From Kaistella sp. SH40-3 (GTDB lineage: Bacteria > Bacteroidota > Bacteroidia > Flavobacteriales > Weeksellaceae), in NCBI RefSeq assembly GCF_030686865.1, contig NZ_JAQYUS010000001.1:682001-746000 (forward strand): DNA of 64,000 nt. Direction: 5' to 3'. The position numbers and the translations under genes are program-made. Below the pieces are notes generated by a model, which made no database searches, had not been told where the DNA came from, and worked only from the letters and a program-made list of their open reading frames with translations. This document shows, in pieces, positions 18,085 through 28,259 of the stretch. Position 1 is the stretch's first letter; each line of letters begins with the position of its first letter.

Positions 18085-18158
18085 TTGTATAATATTGATT
18101 AAAGAATGAGGAGAATTAGGATTTTCTGCTCAAATCAAAATACATCCCTGAATACAAA

Positions 18159-18192
18159 AAGACAAAATCCCGAAATTTCGGGATTTTGTCTT
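18159..18192. terminator. Bidirectional intrinsic terminator
   Basis: Perfect palindrome AAGACAAAATCCCGAAA and its complement with no loop spacer, flanked by A and T runs, between convergent mutS and the ABC exporter. Confidence 0.9.
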
Positions 18193-18227
18193 TTGTAAAG
18201 TTTGAAAAAGATATTGAATATAATTAT

Positions 18228-20066
18228 TTACCCAAAATTCTGTAAATCAACAAGTTTTCTGTAGATCCCGTTTTTCTCATACAAATCCTGATGAGTTCCC
18301 TGTTCTACAATAATTCCACGTTCCATAACCACAATCCAATCTGCTTTTTGAATGGTTGAAAGTCGGTGCGCAATAACCAGTGAAGTTCTGTTTTCCATCA
18401 TTCTTTCTAAAGCATCCTGAACGAATCTTTCACTTTCTGTATCGAGAGCGGAAGTTGCTTCATCCAGAATCATAATCGGTGGATTTTTTAGAACGGCTCT
18501 CGCAATTGAAACTCTTTGTTTTTGTCCACCGGAAAGTTTGTTACCGTCGTCACCGATGTTGGTGTAATACTTTTCTGGAAGATGGTCGATGAATTCGTGA
18601 GCATTTGCAATTTTTGCTGCTGCGATTACTTCTTCTTCTGTTGCATCGGGTTTCCCCATCAAAATATTATTGAAAACAGAATCATTAAATAAAACCGATT
18701 CCTGGGTAACCATTCCTAAAAGATGTCTGTAATCGGGTACTTTTAGGTTTTTAACATTTTCCCCATCAACTAAAATTTCTCCTTCAGAAACGTCATAAAA
18801 TCTGGCCAATAAATTTGCGATTGTTGTTTTCCCAGAGCCGGATTGACCAACCAAAGCGATGGTTTTTCCTTTTGGAATGGTGAGGTTAAAATTCTTTAAA
18901 ATCACATTATCCATATCGTAGAAAAAGCCAATATTTTTAAATTCGATTTGATTTTTTAATGTTGAAATAGGAATTGGATTTTCTATTTCATCAACTTTTA
19001 AATCGTAATCTAATACTTCCGAAACACGGTCTAAACTCGCCATTCCCCCTTGGATATTGGAAATAGCACTTGACAATTTTTTTGCTGGATCCAAGATTTG
19101 AAAAAACATTCCGATAAATACCAGGAAAGTTTCGGGTTCCATTGTTTGCTCGGTTAGAATCTGAACACCAGCAAACCAGGTGATAATTAAAATCGTAACC
19201 GATCCTAAAAACTCACTCATAGGTGAAGCCATTTCCCGACGGCGACTCATTCCTATGGCGTATTTTTGCCAGTTATCAGTCGTTGTATTAAATCTATTTT
19301 TCAGGATTTTATCGGCATTAAAAATCTTAATAACTTTAGATGATTTTAAAGTCTCATCAACCAAAGAAAACAGGTTGCCTAATTCTTCCTGTGCTGCAGT
19401 CGCTTGTCTTTTTAAACTTTTTCCTACCCAGGAAATTAACCAACCCATAACAGGAAATACGAGTAAAGAGAATAAAGTCAGTTGTGGTGAAAGAATAAAT
19501 AAAGTAATCAGGGAAGTAATAATCATGAAAGGCGAGTTGATCACATCGACCAAACTGCCCATGATTCCACCTTCTACACCACCAATATCATTCGAAATCC
19601 GTGACATCATATCTCCTTTTCTTTTCTCGGTGAAGAAGGAAACGGGTAACTTTAAAAATTTATCATACATCGCAGTTCGTAAATCTTTGGTGATTCCAAC
19701 GCGATAATTGACTAAAAGATAGGCGCCTAAATAACGAAATGCATTTCGCAATAAAAATGCTGCAGCGGTTATTCCACAAAGTAGTGCGAGAACTTGCACT
19801 GCGCCGTGCTGATCGATTTTCAGTTGAATTGAATAATACGCCCAATCCTTTGCATAACCGAAAAAATCTACAATTCTACCCGAGTAAACCGGAACTTTTG
19901 AGGTGTCAACCTTTTCAACCGTTCCAAACATTAACCCCAAGATTGGAAGCATGGTTGCGACCGAAAAAATGTTGAGAAGGGAGTACATAATATTGCAGAA
20001 CATACTTGCGAAAAGATATTTCTGGTGTGGTTTTGCGAAGAAAAGGATTCTTTGGAAAGGTTTCAT
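18228..20066 (-). CDS. ABC transporter, fused permease/ATPase (MsbA-like exporter)
   Basis: 612 residues: a six-helix ABC type-1 exporter domain (about 1-330) followed by an ATPase domain. Walker A GQSGSGKTT lies near residue 405, the Q-loop in MVTQESVLFND, signature LSGGQKQR near 510, Walker B IMILDEATSALD and H-loop in IAHRLSTI. This architecture forms homodimeric exporters of lipids, lipid A precursors (MsbA) or drugs. In Flavobacteriia such a single-copy gene is often the MsbA candidate, but there is no linked lipid A gene here, so the substrate stays open. Confidence 0.9.
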   Translation of the reverse strand: MKPFQRILFFAKPHQKYLFASMFCNIMYSLLNIFSVATMLPILGLMFGTVEKVDTSKVPVYSGRIVDFFGYAKDWAYYSIQLKIDQHGAVQVLALLCGITAAAFLLRNAFRYLGAYLLVNYRVGITKDLRTAMYDKFLKLPVSFFTEKRKGDMMSRISNDIGGVEGGIMGSLVDVINSPFMIITSLITLFILSPQLTLFSLLVFPVMGWLISWVGKSLKRQATAAQEELGNLFSLVDETLKSSKVIKIFNADKILKNRFNTTTDNWQKYAIGMSRRREMASPMSEFLGSVTILIITWFAGVQILTEQTMEPETFLVFIGMFFQILDPAKKLSSAISNIQGGMASLDRVSEVLDYDLKVDEIENPIPISTLKNQIEFKNIGFFYDMDNVILKNFNLTIPKGKTIALVGQSGSGKTTIANLLARFYDVSEGEILVDGENVKNLKVPDYRHLLGMVTQESVLFNDSVFNNILMGKPDATEEEVIAAAKIANAHEFIDHLPEKYYTNIGDDGNKLSGGQKQRVSIARAVLKNPPIMILDEATSALDTESERFVQDALERMMENRTSLVIAHRLSTIQKADWIVVMERGIIVEQGTHQDLYEKNGIYRKLVDLQNFG

Positions 20067-20148
20067 TCAAGGAATTTAATCCGCAAAAATAAGCATTTTC
20101 TATTGGATTATTTTTAAATATATAGGCGAGTTATTTTGAGACAAAAAA

Positions 20149-20171
20149 AACAGTCCCAAACTGGGACTGTT
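20149..20171 (-). terminator. Intrinsic terminator of the DUF4293 gene
   Basis: AACAGTCCCA / TGGGACTGTT arms with a 3-base loop, followed on the minus strand by eight T residues. Confidence 0.88.
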
Positions 20172-20196
20172 TCACTCAAAAAAAATCGTTGTACGT

Positions 20197-20586
20197 TTAT
20201 CGAAGACGGTCTACAGATTTTACGAGCCTTTCGTCTTTCCTTATATATACATTGGCAATGAGCAAACATATAATTGATAATAAAGGAAAAACTGGCTCAA
20301 TACCCTTCTCAGGAAAATCTATTCCTCCGGATAAAGTGAGTAACCAATACGCCAATAAACCGAGCAACAAAGCGTTTATAATCATGCTGATGTTATTCAG
20401 CTGGATCTGTCTTTTTCGGTCTTTATAACTTAAGATGCTTATGAATCCAAATAATACGAGGATTACACAAGAGACAGATATAAAAGGAACTGGGCCAAAA
20501 AGGGAAAAGTCTTGCCCAGTAATGAACAAAAACACGGCGCCTAAAATCGCCAAAAACATCCATACGGTCTGTATTCTCTGCAACAT
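20197..20586 (-). CDS. DUF4293-family membrane protein
   Basis: 129 residues with four predicted membrane helices. The start MLQRIQTVWMFLA and the overall layout match DUF4293, a Bacteroidota-restricted family of unknown function. It is divergent from rho, the usual arrangement in Flavobacteriia as I recall it, sharing the 150-base intergenic region. A TATTTTTG on the minus strand just upstream could be its -7 box. No catalytic motif is visible. Confidence 0.85.
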   Translation of the reverse strand: MLQRIQTVWMFLAILGAVFLFITGQDFSLFGPVPFISVSCVILVLFGFISILSYKDRKRQIQLNNISMIINALLLGLLAYWLLTLSGGIDFPEKGIEPVFPLLSIICLLIANVYIRKDERLVKSVDRLR

Positions 20587-20622
20587 ATAATTCGATTCTG
20601 CCTACAAAAATAACAATAATTT

Positions 20623-20653
20623 TTTGCATAATTAAAAAATAAACGTAGATTTG
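20623..20653 (+). promoter_or_regulatory. Bacteroidota-type promoter of rho
   Basis: TTTG at 20623-20626 (-33) and TAGATTTG at 20646-20653 (-7) are separated by 19 bases, a full match to the Bacteroidota sigma-ABfr consensus. It implies an untranslated leader of roughly 80 bases before the rho start codon. Confidence 0.75.
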
Positions 20654-20739
20654 CATTACAAACGACCTAAATAAGAAAAGTCACCTGACTTAACTCTCAC
20701 ACTCACAATTACTTATAATTTACTTTTTGCGTAACATTT

Positions 20740-22584
20740 ATGTTCAACATTGAAACATTAAGGTCAAAATCCGAATCAGATTTGACTAAAATCACAAACG
20801 ATCTGGGCGTTAAAACGGCTAAAAACAGCAACGATAATGATAAGATTTTTGCTATTTTGGATTTTCAAGCATCCAATACGAAAGTAGTAAAAGATTATTA
20901 TAACGCGACAGAAACGCCTATGAATAAAGACGAACCCAAAAGTCCGGCACCTAAAAAACCAGCGGTAAAAAAACCAACTCCAAAGAAAAAAGTAGAAAAA
21001 CCGGTAGAGGATTCTGCTGAAACTCCAAAAGAGGCTCCGGAAACAGTTGCGAAAGTCACTTCTGAGGAAACAAAGGAAGTTCCTGCTAATGTTGAAATGG
21101 AAAAACCTGCTGAAAGTTCAGGCTCTGAACAACCTAAAGTAGTTACTCAAAATCAACAAAAGAAAAAAAGACAACGTGTTGCTCCGCCAAAAACGGAAAC
21201 TGAAAACAAAGAAAAAGAAGTTGTCACGGAGACTGAGGTTCAATCAGAAACCAAACCAGAACAACCAAAAAATCAAAATTCTAATCCGAATCAATCAGGA
21301 AACGGAAACGGAAATCCCAATCAGAGTGTGAATCCAAGCCAAAGCGGTAATCAAAACAAACAGCCGCAACACCAACACAAGAATCAAAATCAAAATAAAA
21401 ACCCGAATCAAAATAAAAATCAACAAAGCGGTGAGCCTCAGGATGAGCCGGCGAAAAAAGAATTTAATTTTGATGGATTGGTAACAATCGAAGGTGTTTT
21501 GGAAATTCTTCCAGATAATTATGGTTTCTTGCGTTCTTCAGATTTCTCTTATATTTCTTCTCCCGACGATGTTTATGTATCGACGAACCAGATTAGAAAT
21601 TATGCTTTGAAAACCGGTGATACGGTTAGAGGAATTGTAAGATTACCAAAAGAAGGTGAAAAATATTTTTCTTTATTAAAGCCGACAGAAGTTAACGGAA
21701 GAGATCTTGAGTTTATTAAAGACAGAGTTGCTTTTGAATTTTTAACGCCACTTTTCCCGGAAGAGAAATTTAATTTAACAGGTAAAAATGCAACACCTTC
21801 TACCAGAATTGTAGATTTATTTACACCGATTGGAAAAGGCCAGCGTGCAATGATTGTTGCACAGCCAAAAACGGGTAAAACCATGTTGTTGAAGGAGATT
21901 GCAAATTCAATTTCTGCTAATCATCCGGAAGCATATATGATGATCTTACTCATCGACGAAAGACCGGAAGAGGTAACTGATATGGAGAGAAGCGTGAATG
22001 CTGAAGTGATTGCTTCTACCTTTGATGAGCCAGCAGACAAACACGTAAAAGTGGCGAATCTGGTTTTGTCGAAAGCGCAAAGAATGGTAGAGTGTGGACA
22101 TGATGTAGTGATTTTATTAGATTCAATTACGCGTTTGGCAAGGGCTTATAATACCGTAACTCCAGCTTCTGGTAAGATTTTATCGGGTGGTGTTGATGCG
22201 AATGCATTACATAAACCGAAAAGATTCTTCGGTGCGGCCAGAAATATTGAAGGTGGTGGTTCTTTAACCATTATAGCAACAGCCTTGATTGATACTGGTT
22301 CTAAAATGGATGAAGTGATTTTCGAAGAGTTCAAAGGAACTGGAAATATGGAACTTCAACTCGATAGAAAAATTGCCAATAAAAGAATCTATCCTGCAAT
22401 CGATCTTACTTCATCGAGTACAAGAAGAGACGACTTGCTTTTGGAAGATACGGTTCAGCAAAGAATGTGGATTTTACGAAAATATTTGGCAGACATGAAT
22501 CCTGTTGAAGCAATGGAATTTGTAAACAGAAGCATTAAAAACACTTTGAATAATGAAGAGTTTTTGATGTCGATGAATAAGTAA
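20740..22584 (+). CDS. rho: Transcription termination factor Rho with long disordered insert
   Basis: 614 residues, against about 419 in E. coli. Rho is a hexameric RNA translocase that ends transcription. Residues 1-45 form the Rho N-terminal helical domain. About 65-245 are a low-complexity insert rich in Pro/Lys/Glu, then Asn/Gln/Gly (repeats such as [18 protein letters not shown]). The RNA-binding cold-shock-like domain ([19 protein letters not shown]) starts near 248. The ATPase has Walker [10 protein letters not shown] and Walker [17 protein letters not shown]. Catalytic parts are intact. Insertions of this kind are known in Bacteroidota Rho. Confidence 0.96.
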   Translation: MFNIETLRSKSESDLTKITNDLGVKTAKNSNDNDKIFAILDFQASNTKVVKDYYNATETPMNKDEPKSPAPKKPAVKKPTPKKKVEKPVEDSAETPKEAPETVAKVTSEETKEVPANVEMEKPAESSGSEQPKVVTQNQQKKKRQRVAPPKTETENKEKEVVTETEVQSETKPEQPKNQNSNPNQSGNGNGNPNQSVNPSQSGNQNKQPQHQHKNQNQNKNPNQNKNQQSGEPQDEPAKKEFNFDGLVTIEGVLEILPDNYGFLRSSDFSYISSPDDVYVSTNQIRNYALKTGDTVRGIVRLPKEGEKYFSLLKPTEVNGRDLEFIKDRVAFEFLTPLFPEEKFNLTGKNATPSTRIVDLFTPIGKGQRAMIVAQPKTGKTMLLKEIANSISANHPEAYMMILLIDERPEEVTDMERSVNAEVIASTFDEPADKHVKVANLVLSKAQRMVECGHDVVILLDSITRLARAYNTVTPASGKILSGGVDANALHKPKRFFGAARNIEGGGSLTIIATALIDTGSKMDEVIFEEFKGTGNMELQLDRKIANKRIYPAIDLTSSSTRRDDLLLEDTVQQRMWILRKYLADMNPVEAMEFVNRSIKNTLNNEEFLMSMNK

Positions 22585-22628
22585 AATAATTTAGTTTTCT
22601 TTTAAAAGGGAATTATAATTCAATACTA

Positions 22629-22655
22629 AAACCGCTTTTTGAGGCGGTTTTTTTT
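22629..22655 (+). terminator. Intrinsic terminator of rho
   Basis: AAACCGC / GCGGTTT arms followed by a run of eight T residues, 45 bases after the rho stop. Confidence 0.88.
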
Positions 22656-22697
22656 GTTTTCATCAATGTTAAAGATTTATTAAAGTAATCTGAGTTT

Positions 22698-22729
22698 TTT
22701 GGAATTGGTCTAATTAATGATTAAATTTG
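22698..22729 (+). promoter_or_regulatory. Bacteroidota-type promoter of superoxide dismutase
   Basis: TTTG at 22698-22701 and TAAATTTG at 22722-22729 with 20 bases between them fit the -33/-7 consensus; the start codon is 26 bases further. Confidence 0.7.
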
Positions 22730-22755
22730 ACTATTAACATTTAATCAAAAAAATT

Positions 22756-23352
22756 ATGTCATTTGAATTACCAAAATTAGGATATGCGTACGACGCACTA
22801 GAGCCAACAATTGATGCAAGAACTATGGAAATTCACCATACAAAACATCACCAAGCATATATCGATAACTTAAATAAAGCAATTGCAGGAACTGAATTGG
22901 AAGGTAAAACTATTGAAGAAATCTGCACAACCGGAACTGATAAAGCTGCGGTTAGAAATAATGGTGGTGGACATTTTAACCATTCATTGTTCTGGGAAAT
23001 TATGACTCCTGGTGGGAGCAAAGAACCAGTAGGAAACGTAAAAGCAGCCATTGATGCTTATGGTGGTTTTGAAAAATTTAAAACTGATTTCGCAGAAGCA
23101 GCAAAAACCAGATTTGGTTCAGGTTGGGCTTGGTTATGTAAAAAAGCAGATGGTTCTGTTGCGGTTTGCTCCAGTCCAAATCAAGATAATCCATTAATGC
23201 CAGTTGCAGACTGCCAGGGAACACCAGTTTTAGGACTTGATGTTTGGGAACATGCTTATTACTTGCATTATCAAAACAGAAGACCAGATTACGTATCGGC
23301 ATTCTTCGATGTGGTAAACTGGGATAAAGTAGAAGAAAAATTCAATAAATAA
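22756..23352 (+). CDS. sodA: Superoxide dismutase (Fe/Mn family, Mn-type residues)
   Basis: 198 residues without a signal peptide, so cytoplasmic. It converts superoxide to oxygen and peroxide. Metal ligands are H27, H76, D162 and H166 (DVWEH). The second-shell glutamine that distinguishes subclasses appears as Q143 in the C-terminal domain (PNQDNPLM), as in MnSOD, while the FeSOD Gln of the N-terminal domain is absent ([11 protein letters not shown]). This points to Mn or cambialistic use, but metal use cannot be proven from sequence. Own promoter and terminator, so a single-gene unit. Confidence 0.92.
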   Translation: MSFELPKLGYAYDALEPTIDARTMEIHHTKHHQAYIDNLNKAIAGTELEGKTIEEICTTGTDKAAVRNNGGGHFNHSLFWEIMTPGGSKEPVGNVKAAIDAYGGFEKFKTDFAEAAKTRFGSGWAWLCKKADGSVAVCSSPNQDNPLMPVADCQGTPVLGLDVWEHAYYLHYQNRRPDYVSAFFDVVNWDKVEEKFNK

Positions 23353-23370
23353 ATTTAATTAACTCCATAA

Positions 23371-23396
23371 AAAAGTTCAGAATTTTCTGAACTTTT
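23371..23396 (+). terminator. Intrinsic terminator of the superoxide dismutase gene
   Basis: AAAAGTTCAGAA / TTCTGAACTTTT arms with a 2-base loop and a T-run. Confidence 0.88.
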
Positions 23397-23476
23397 TTGT
23401 TTTTTGTATGTTTTATATTTGGTAGAAATATCTTCTATTTTGTATAAAATTGTCTCTTTCTGGAATTTTATTAAAA

Positions 23477-23890
23477 TTAATCAACTGCACTTAATCCATT
23501 TAATTTCAAACCATATTTCCATTTTACAAAAGCGAACACTTGATAGAGTTTATACTCATATTTAAGTCCATAGTCAATGCTTGGATCATAGTCGATAGAG
23601 GATTCAATGATGTTTTTGTAGCGACCGGAAACATAATAAGAATTCCATTCACTAACCAGTATTTGGTTTCTGCTTTTCAGCGTGCTTTCTGTGTACATGC
23701 TGATTGGTCTGGCAATGGCATTCAGGAAATAGGAAAACTGACCATCCAAAACTTCTAAATCATATTCGCCATCATCATTTTTTTGTGCCTGGATGGTGTG
23801 GGTTTCTTTATCTTGTTTTGCTGCAGTATTCTGAGTAGCACAACCTATGGTTATTACCATCAAACTTAAAAGAAAAATTATTTTATTCAC
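23477..23890 (-). CDS. DUF6146-like lipoprotein
   Basis: 137 residues with a signal ending in a lipobox (ITIGC, Cys17). The mature part (YDLEVLDGQFSYFLNAIARP, then SEWNSYYVSGRY, then DYGLKYEYKLYQVFAFVKWKYGLKL) resembles the Bacteroidota DUF6146 family as I remember it: a D-x-x-F...RP motif, an EWN motif and a YG-Y-LY-YF-KY end. Function unknown. It lies between superoxide dismutase and the EEP gene and ends without a clear terminator. Confidence 0.75.
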   Translation of the reverse strand: MNKIIFLLSLMVITIGCATQNTAAKQDKETHTIQAQKNDDGEYDLEVLDGQFSYFLNAIARPISMYTESTLKSRNQILVSEWNSYYVSGRYKNIIESSIDYDPSIDYGLKYEYKLYQVFAFVKWKYGLKLNGLSAVD

Positions 23891-23929
23891 TGTAATGTTT
23901 TTATAAGGTCATCAAATTTACAGCCAAAA

Positions 23930-23951
23930 AAACCGTTTCGAAAAACGGTTT
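23930..23951 (-). terminator. Intrinsic terminator of the EEP gene
   Basis: AAACCGTTT / AAACGGTTT arms with a CGAA loop, followed on the minus strand by a T-run. Confidence 0.85.
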
Positions 23952-23963
23952 AATTTATTGTTG

Positions 23964-25160
23964 TTATTGGGCCTCACGCTGTACCACTACAAAGGCAGGG
24001 AAATGGTCACTGTAGCCCCCTGTAAAAGTGTCGCCACTCCAAGAGCGTAATGGGTAATTTTTCCATGGACCTTCTCTTGTAATAAGATAAGGTGGAGCAA
24101 AAACTTCTGTTTTATATACAGAGTATTCCTTTCCTACGGAATCAGAAATCAAATTACCTGAAACAATGATTTGGTCAAAAAGGTTCGGTGCATCTTGATA
24201 AGCCAAAGAAGCTACTCCTTTTTTAAACAAAGGATACATTAAGTTAAGGTAAGGTTTTTCGGGACTAAGTTCTTTCGGACTTCCCACTGCTTGTAAAATG
24301 TTTTTCAGACTGGTGTTTACGGGATCATCATTAAAGTCTCCCATTGCGAATAATTTCGTTGATGGGTCTTTTAGTCTCACACTGTCCATTTGTTGTTTTA
24401 AAACTTTGGCTGCTGCATTTCTTCTTGGTAAAGAACGTGCTTCACCGCCGCTTCTTGCTGGCCAGTGATTCATAAAGATGGCAACTTTTTCGTTATCTAA
24501 AAATCCAGTTGCTACAACAATGTCACGCGTATAGGCTCTTTTTCCATTATCATCATAAATTTTTATTTCTTTCTTTAAGGAATTGCTCGGCGTAAATCTT
24601 CTTTTTTGGTAGATGATTGCAACGTCAATTCCACGAGCATCATAAGAATTGTAGTGGATGATACCATAATCGTATTTCGCAAGAAGTGGATGTTTGATCA
24701 AGTCTTCAATAACCTGTCTGTTTTCTACTTCGATTAATCCTACGATTACTGGAGCAGTTTTGGTGTATTGAGCACCCATTTCAGAAATTACCTTTGCTTG
24801 ATTGGCAATTTTGATGTTGTAATTTTTGGTATTCCAGTTTTTAGCACTATTGTAAGTAAAGTCATCCGCAAGGGTTTGTTTACGAACTACTTTTTTTCCT
24901 TTTAATAGTTCATCTCTCCATTCACCACGATAATCTTCGGTAATTTCAAGATATTTAAGGGAATCTAAAGGCACACTTCTGTGGAATGCGGGATTGCTTA
25001 CATCTTTTGTTCCATCAATATAGTCAGCAGATGCAATGGTGTCCCAAAGATTTTCAACATTCATAAATCCAATGGTCGCCACTTTTCTTAGTTGACCTTT
25101 CTGTTGACCAAATATAAAACAGAACGCGATTAAGAATACAAAACTTACAATTTTTTTCAT
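23964..25160 (-). CDS. Secreted endonuclease/exonuclease/phosphatase-family protein
   Basis: 398 residues with a signal peptide (MKKIVSFVFLIAFCFIFGQQ). Landmarks of the EEP (DNase I/IMP phosphatase) fold are in order: IGFMNVENLWDT near the start (metal Asn), GLIEVENRQVI (catalytic Glu), GIDVAIIYQKRRF, NHWPARSGG (catalytic His region), GDFNDDP (Asp/Asn) and SDHFPAFV (Asp-His). It should hydrolyse phosphodiesters, most plausibly extracellular or periplasmic nucleic acid. It is divergent from a TonB receptor and DUF5689 lipoprotein, suggesting a nucleic-acid or phosphate scavenging locus. Confidence 0.88.
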   Translation of the reverse strand: MKKIVSFVFLIAFCFIFGQQKGQLRKVATIGFMNVENLWDTIASADYIDGTKDVSNPAFHRSVPLDSLKYLEITEDYRGEWRDELLKGKKVVRKQTLADDFTYNSAKNWNTKNYNIKIANQAKVISEMGAQYTKTAPVIVGLIEVENRQVIEDLIKHPLLAKYDYGIIHYNSYDARGIDVAIIYQKRRFTPSNSLKKEIKIYDDNGKRAYTRDIVVATGFLDNEKVAIFMNHWPARSGGEARSLPRRNAAAKVLKQQMDSVRLKDPSTKLFAMGDFNDDPVNTSLKNILQAVGSPKELSPEKPYLNLMYPLFKKGVASLAYQDAPNLFDQIIVSGNLISDSVGKEYSVYKTEVFAPPYLITREGPWKNYPLRSWSGDTFTGGYSDHFPAFVVVQREAQ

Positions 25161-25298
25161 TATAATTTATAATTATATTTATAACGCAAAGTTAGCAATA
25201 ATATATTTTCGGCAACGCTAAATTTCATATTCTGCTAATAAATATCATGTATTGAGTCGAAAATATGTTAAATAAATCTTAAGTAATATAATTATGCT

Positions 25299-25306
25299 TA
25301 AATTTG
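25299..25306 (+). promoter_or_regulatory. Putative -7 element of the TonB receptor operon
   Basis: TAAATTTG fits TAnnTTTG, 58 bases before the receptor start. On the other strand TAACTTTG (complement at 25187-25194) could serve the divergent EEP gene. Confidence 0.4.
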
Positions 25307-25364
25307 CCCTTATTAATTGAATGAATTGATTTTTAATTCATAAAGCGAAAAATAAATTATCAAC

Positions 25365-28229
25365 ATGATTAAAAAATTATCTTTAATCTCTTTATTCACC
25401 TTGCTTCCGGCATCGTTTTACTTTGCACAAACTACGGTTTATGCTTATTTGAAAGATGCAGACGGTAAAGTAGTTGAAAATGCAGAGATTGATTTAAAGG
25501 GATCTGGTAATGATGTAAAAGCCGACAAAATTGGATATTTTCAGTTTGTCGATCTGAAAACAGGACATTATCAAATTGTCATTACAAAACCGAATTTCGA
25601 AACCAAAGTGATGGAATTTGATGTTAATGACGAAAAGAAAAAAGACTTGGGTGTTATTACGCTCTATTCTAGTTTAACTGGAGCAGATCAAGGTCTTGCC
25701 ATTATTGAAAGTAATGGAGATGAAGAAAACAGCAGTCAAGGTACAACCATTGGTCTATTGCAATCTTCACAAGATGTTTTCAGTAGAATTGCAGCTTATG
25801 ATTTAGGGGCCTATTGGTTCCGACCAAGAGGTATTGACGGTAGATCCGGGGAAACCATTATGAATGGGGTTTCTATGGTGAAATCTGATAACGGAAATGT
25901 AGACTTTGGAAACTGGGGAGGTTTGAATGAAATCACCAGATACCCAGAGACTTCAGCTAACCATGCTCCTTCGGAGTACTCATTTGGTGGTGCGAGTTCT
26001 GTTATTTATAAAAACACCAATGCAAGTGAATATAGAAAGGGTTTCCAGGCAACCTATTCATTAACCAACAGAAATTACAGAAACAGAGCATCGCTTCGTT
26101 ACAGTTCAGGAATGAGCAGAAGTGGTTGGGCGTTTACTGCAATGGCTGCAAGAAGATGGGCACAGGAAGGAATCCAGGAAGGAACGTTCTATGATGCTTG
26201 GGGTGGTTATTTAGGAATCGAGAAGAAATTGAGTGATTCCCATACCCTTACTTTTAATGCATTTGCTGCACCTTACACTAGATCTACGGCGAGCCCAAGC
26301 ACGCAAGAGGTTTATGATTACAGAGGCGTACATTACAACTCATACTGGGGTTGGCAAGATGGTAAAAAAAGAAGCGAAAGAGTAAAATCTGGTTTCCAAC
26401 CAATTTTCCAAATGCAGGATTTCTGGAAAATCAATAATAAATCAAGTCTTCGTACCGCAATTTCTTACCAGTTCGGTAAAGATAAAGGAGCGAGATTAGA
26501 TTGGCAAAACGTACAAAATCCATCACCAACTTACTACAGATACTTACCAAGTTATTACGATTCTTTAGATCCGAATGCTTCGGTGGCGGTTATTGAAGGT
26601 GGTGTTCCAACCACAGCTCAACAAGCTTATCAAGACGCTTTAGCAGGATGGCAAAATGGAGACCCAGCGTACACTCAATTAAACTGGGAAGGATTGTACA
26701 GAAGAAATATGGCACAACCAGCTGGAGAATATTATGGTTCTACAGGGAAGCGTGCTTTATATTTTCAGGTTGCTGATGTAAGTGATGATAAAATCTTTAA
26801 TGCAGGAACGCATTATGTTTATGACTTTAGTCCTACTTCTAAATTCTTATTAAATGTATCTTACGAAAACTATAAATCAGATTTATACCGAGAAGTAAAA
26901 GATCTTTTAGGTGCTGATTTTGCTTTGAACAGAGATCCATTTGCTGCTACCAATCAACCAGGTAAAAGCGGACTTTATAACGACGGGGAAACCGACGTTG
27001 CAAAAAGAGTAGGAGATAAAATTAATTACGATTACAGTTTTGGCAGACAAGAAGTTAAAGTAAATCCAGGTTTGAAATTCCAAGCAGGTCAATTTGACGT
27101 ATTTGTTTCTGGTTTAGCAGGATATTCAACTTCATTTAGAGAAGGACATTACAATCATTATTTGTACAAAGATTCTTACGGAAAGAGTGCAGATTATAAT
27201 TTCTGGAACTTCGGTTTGAAAGGACAGGTGATTTATAAATTGAACGGTAGAAACTTCTTGGTTTATAACGGAGCTTACTTTAATCAAGCGCCATTCTTAG
27301 AAGATTTATTTATTAATCCAAGAGTAAATTCATCTACTGCACCAAATGCGGAGAGTACAATCATTAATGCAAACGATTTAAGTTATGTGATTAATAGTCC
27401 ATTCTTTAAAATGAGATTAACTGGTTATTTGGTTGAAACTCAAAATGACACCAATGTTCAGAGATTCTTTGCAGATGGTATTCAATTAGAATCAGCAGGA
27501 CAAGACGGAACGGTTGCGAATGTACAAAGTGCTTTTGTTACTCAGATTATGTCGAATCTTGAGAAAAGAAATATGGGTGGTGAATTAGGTGTTGATGTTA
27601 AAATCTTACCAACTTTATCAGTTCAAGGTTTAGCAAGTTACGGTCAGTTTACGTATAGAAATGACCCGAATGTTTATTTTGCTTCTGATGCAGCTGGAAC
27701 TTTTGAAAATGGAAAGTCTTACCAAGATTTAGGGAAAGCATATTTGAAAGGTGCAAAACAAGGAGGAACCCCACAACAAGGTTATTCAATAGGTTTCAGA
27801 TATAACTCTACGAAATACTGGTGGTTTGGTGCAAACTGGAATTATTTAGATGATAACTACCTGGATCCATCTCCATTATTAAGAACAGAAAGATTTGTAC
27901 AGAATCCAGTAACAGGAACTCCGTACGCAGGTCTTGATGAAAATGAATTAAGAAGAGTATTACAGCCAAAACAACTTCCATCGGCTTCATTCCTGAATGC
28001 TAACGTAGGTAAGTCTTGGAGACTGGGAGCTTATTATGTATTGCTTACTGCATCTGTAAATAATATTTTAGATAATACCAAATATATTACCGGTGGTTTT
28101 GAGCAAACAAGAAGAGTAACATTCCCAGGATATGTTGAAGAAAATGCAAGAGAATTCCCATTATTCGGTCCAAAATATTGGTACACCCAAGGAAGATCTT
28201 ATTTCGTAAACCTTCAAGTTAGATTTTAA
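25365..28229 (+). CDS. TonB-dependent outer-membrane receptor
   Basis: 954 residues with a signal peptide (to about FYFAQ), an N-terminal carboxypeptidase-regulatory-like beta domain (20-105), a plug domain (RPRGIDGRSGETIMNGVSMV region) and a long beta-barrel ending in aromatic QVRF, the usual Omp C-terminus. It imports a bulky nutrient across the outer membrane using TonB energy. The paired DUF5689 lipoprotein begins 30 bases later. Ligand is not readable. The divergent secreted EEP enzyme suggests nucleic-acid or nucleotide material, but that is inference from neighbourhood. Confidence 0.92.
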   Translation: MIKKLSLISLFTLLPASFYFAQTTVYAYLKDADGKVVENAEIDLKGSGNDVKADKIGYFQFVDLKTGHYQIVITKPNFETKVMEFDVNDEKKKDLGVITLYSSLTGADQGLAIIESNGDEENSSQGTTIGLLQSSQDVFSRIAAYDLGAYWFRPRGIDGRSGETIMNGVSMVKSDNGNVDFGNWGGLNEITRYPETSANHAPSEYSFGGASSVIYKNTNASEYRKGFQATYSLTNRNYRNRASLRYSSGMSRSGWAFTAMAARRWAQEGIQEGTFYDAWGGYLGIEKKLSDSHTLTFNAFAAPYTRSTASPSTQEVYDYRGVHYNSYWGWQDGKKRSERVKSGFQPIFQMQDFWKINNKSSLRTAISYQFGKDKGARLDWQNVQNPSPTYYRYLPSYYDSLDPNASVAVIEGGVPTTAQQAYQDALAGWQNGDPAYTQLNWEGLYRRNMAQPAGEYYGSTGKRALYFQVADVSDDKIFNAGTHYVYDFSPTSKFLLNVSYENYKSDLYREVKDLLGADFALNRDPFAATNQPGKSGLYNDGETDVAKRVGDKINYDYSFGRQEVKVNPGLKFQAGQFDVFVSGLAGYSTSFREGHYNHYLYKDSYGKSADYNFWNFGLKGQVIYKLNGRNFLVYNGAYFNQAPFLEDLFINPRVNSSTAPNAESTIINANDLSYVINSPFFKMRLTGYLVETQNDTNVQRFFADGIQLESAGQDGTVANVQSAFVTQIMSNLEKRNMGGELGVDVKILPTLSVQGLASYGQFTYRNDPNVYFASDAAGTFENGKSYQDLGKAYLKGAKQGGTPQQGYSIGFRYNSTKYWWFGANWNYLDDNYLDPSPLLRTERFVQNPVTGTPYAGLDENELRRVLQPKQLPSASFLNANVGKSWRLGAYYVLLTASVNNILDNTKYITGGFEQTRRVTFPGYVEENAREFPLFGPKYWYTQGRSYFVNLQVRF

Positions 28230-28259
28230 TTAGTAATCAGAATTTTAAAAAACAATAAA

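Noticed and set aside
20423-20656. 77-codon ORF overlapping the DUF4293 gene
   Set aside because: It is out of frame with a well-supported gene and crosses its promoter.
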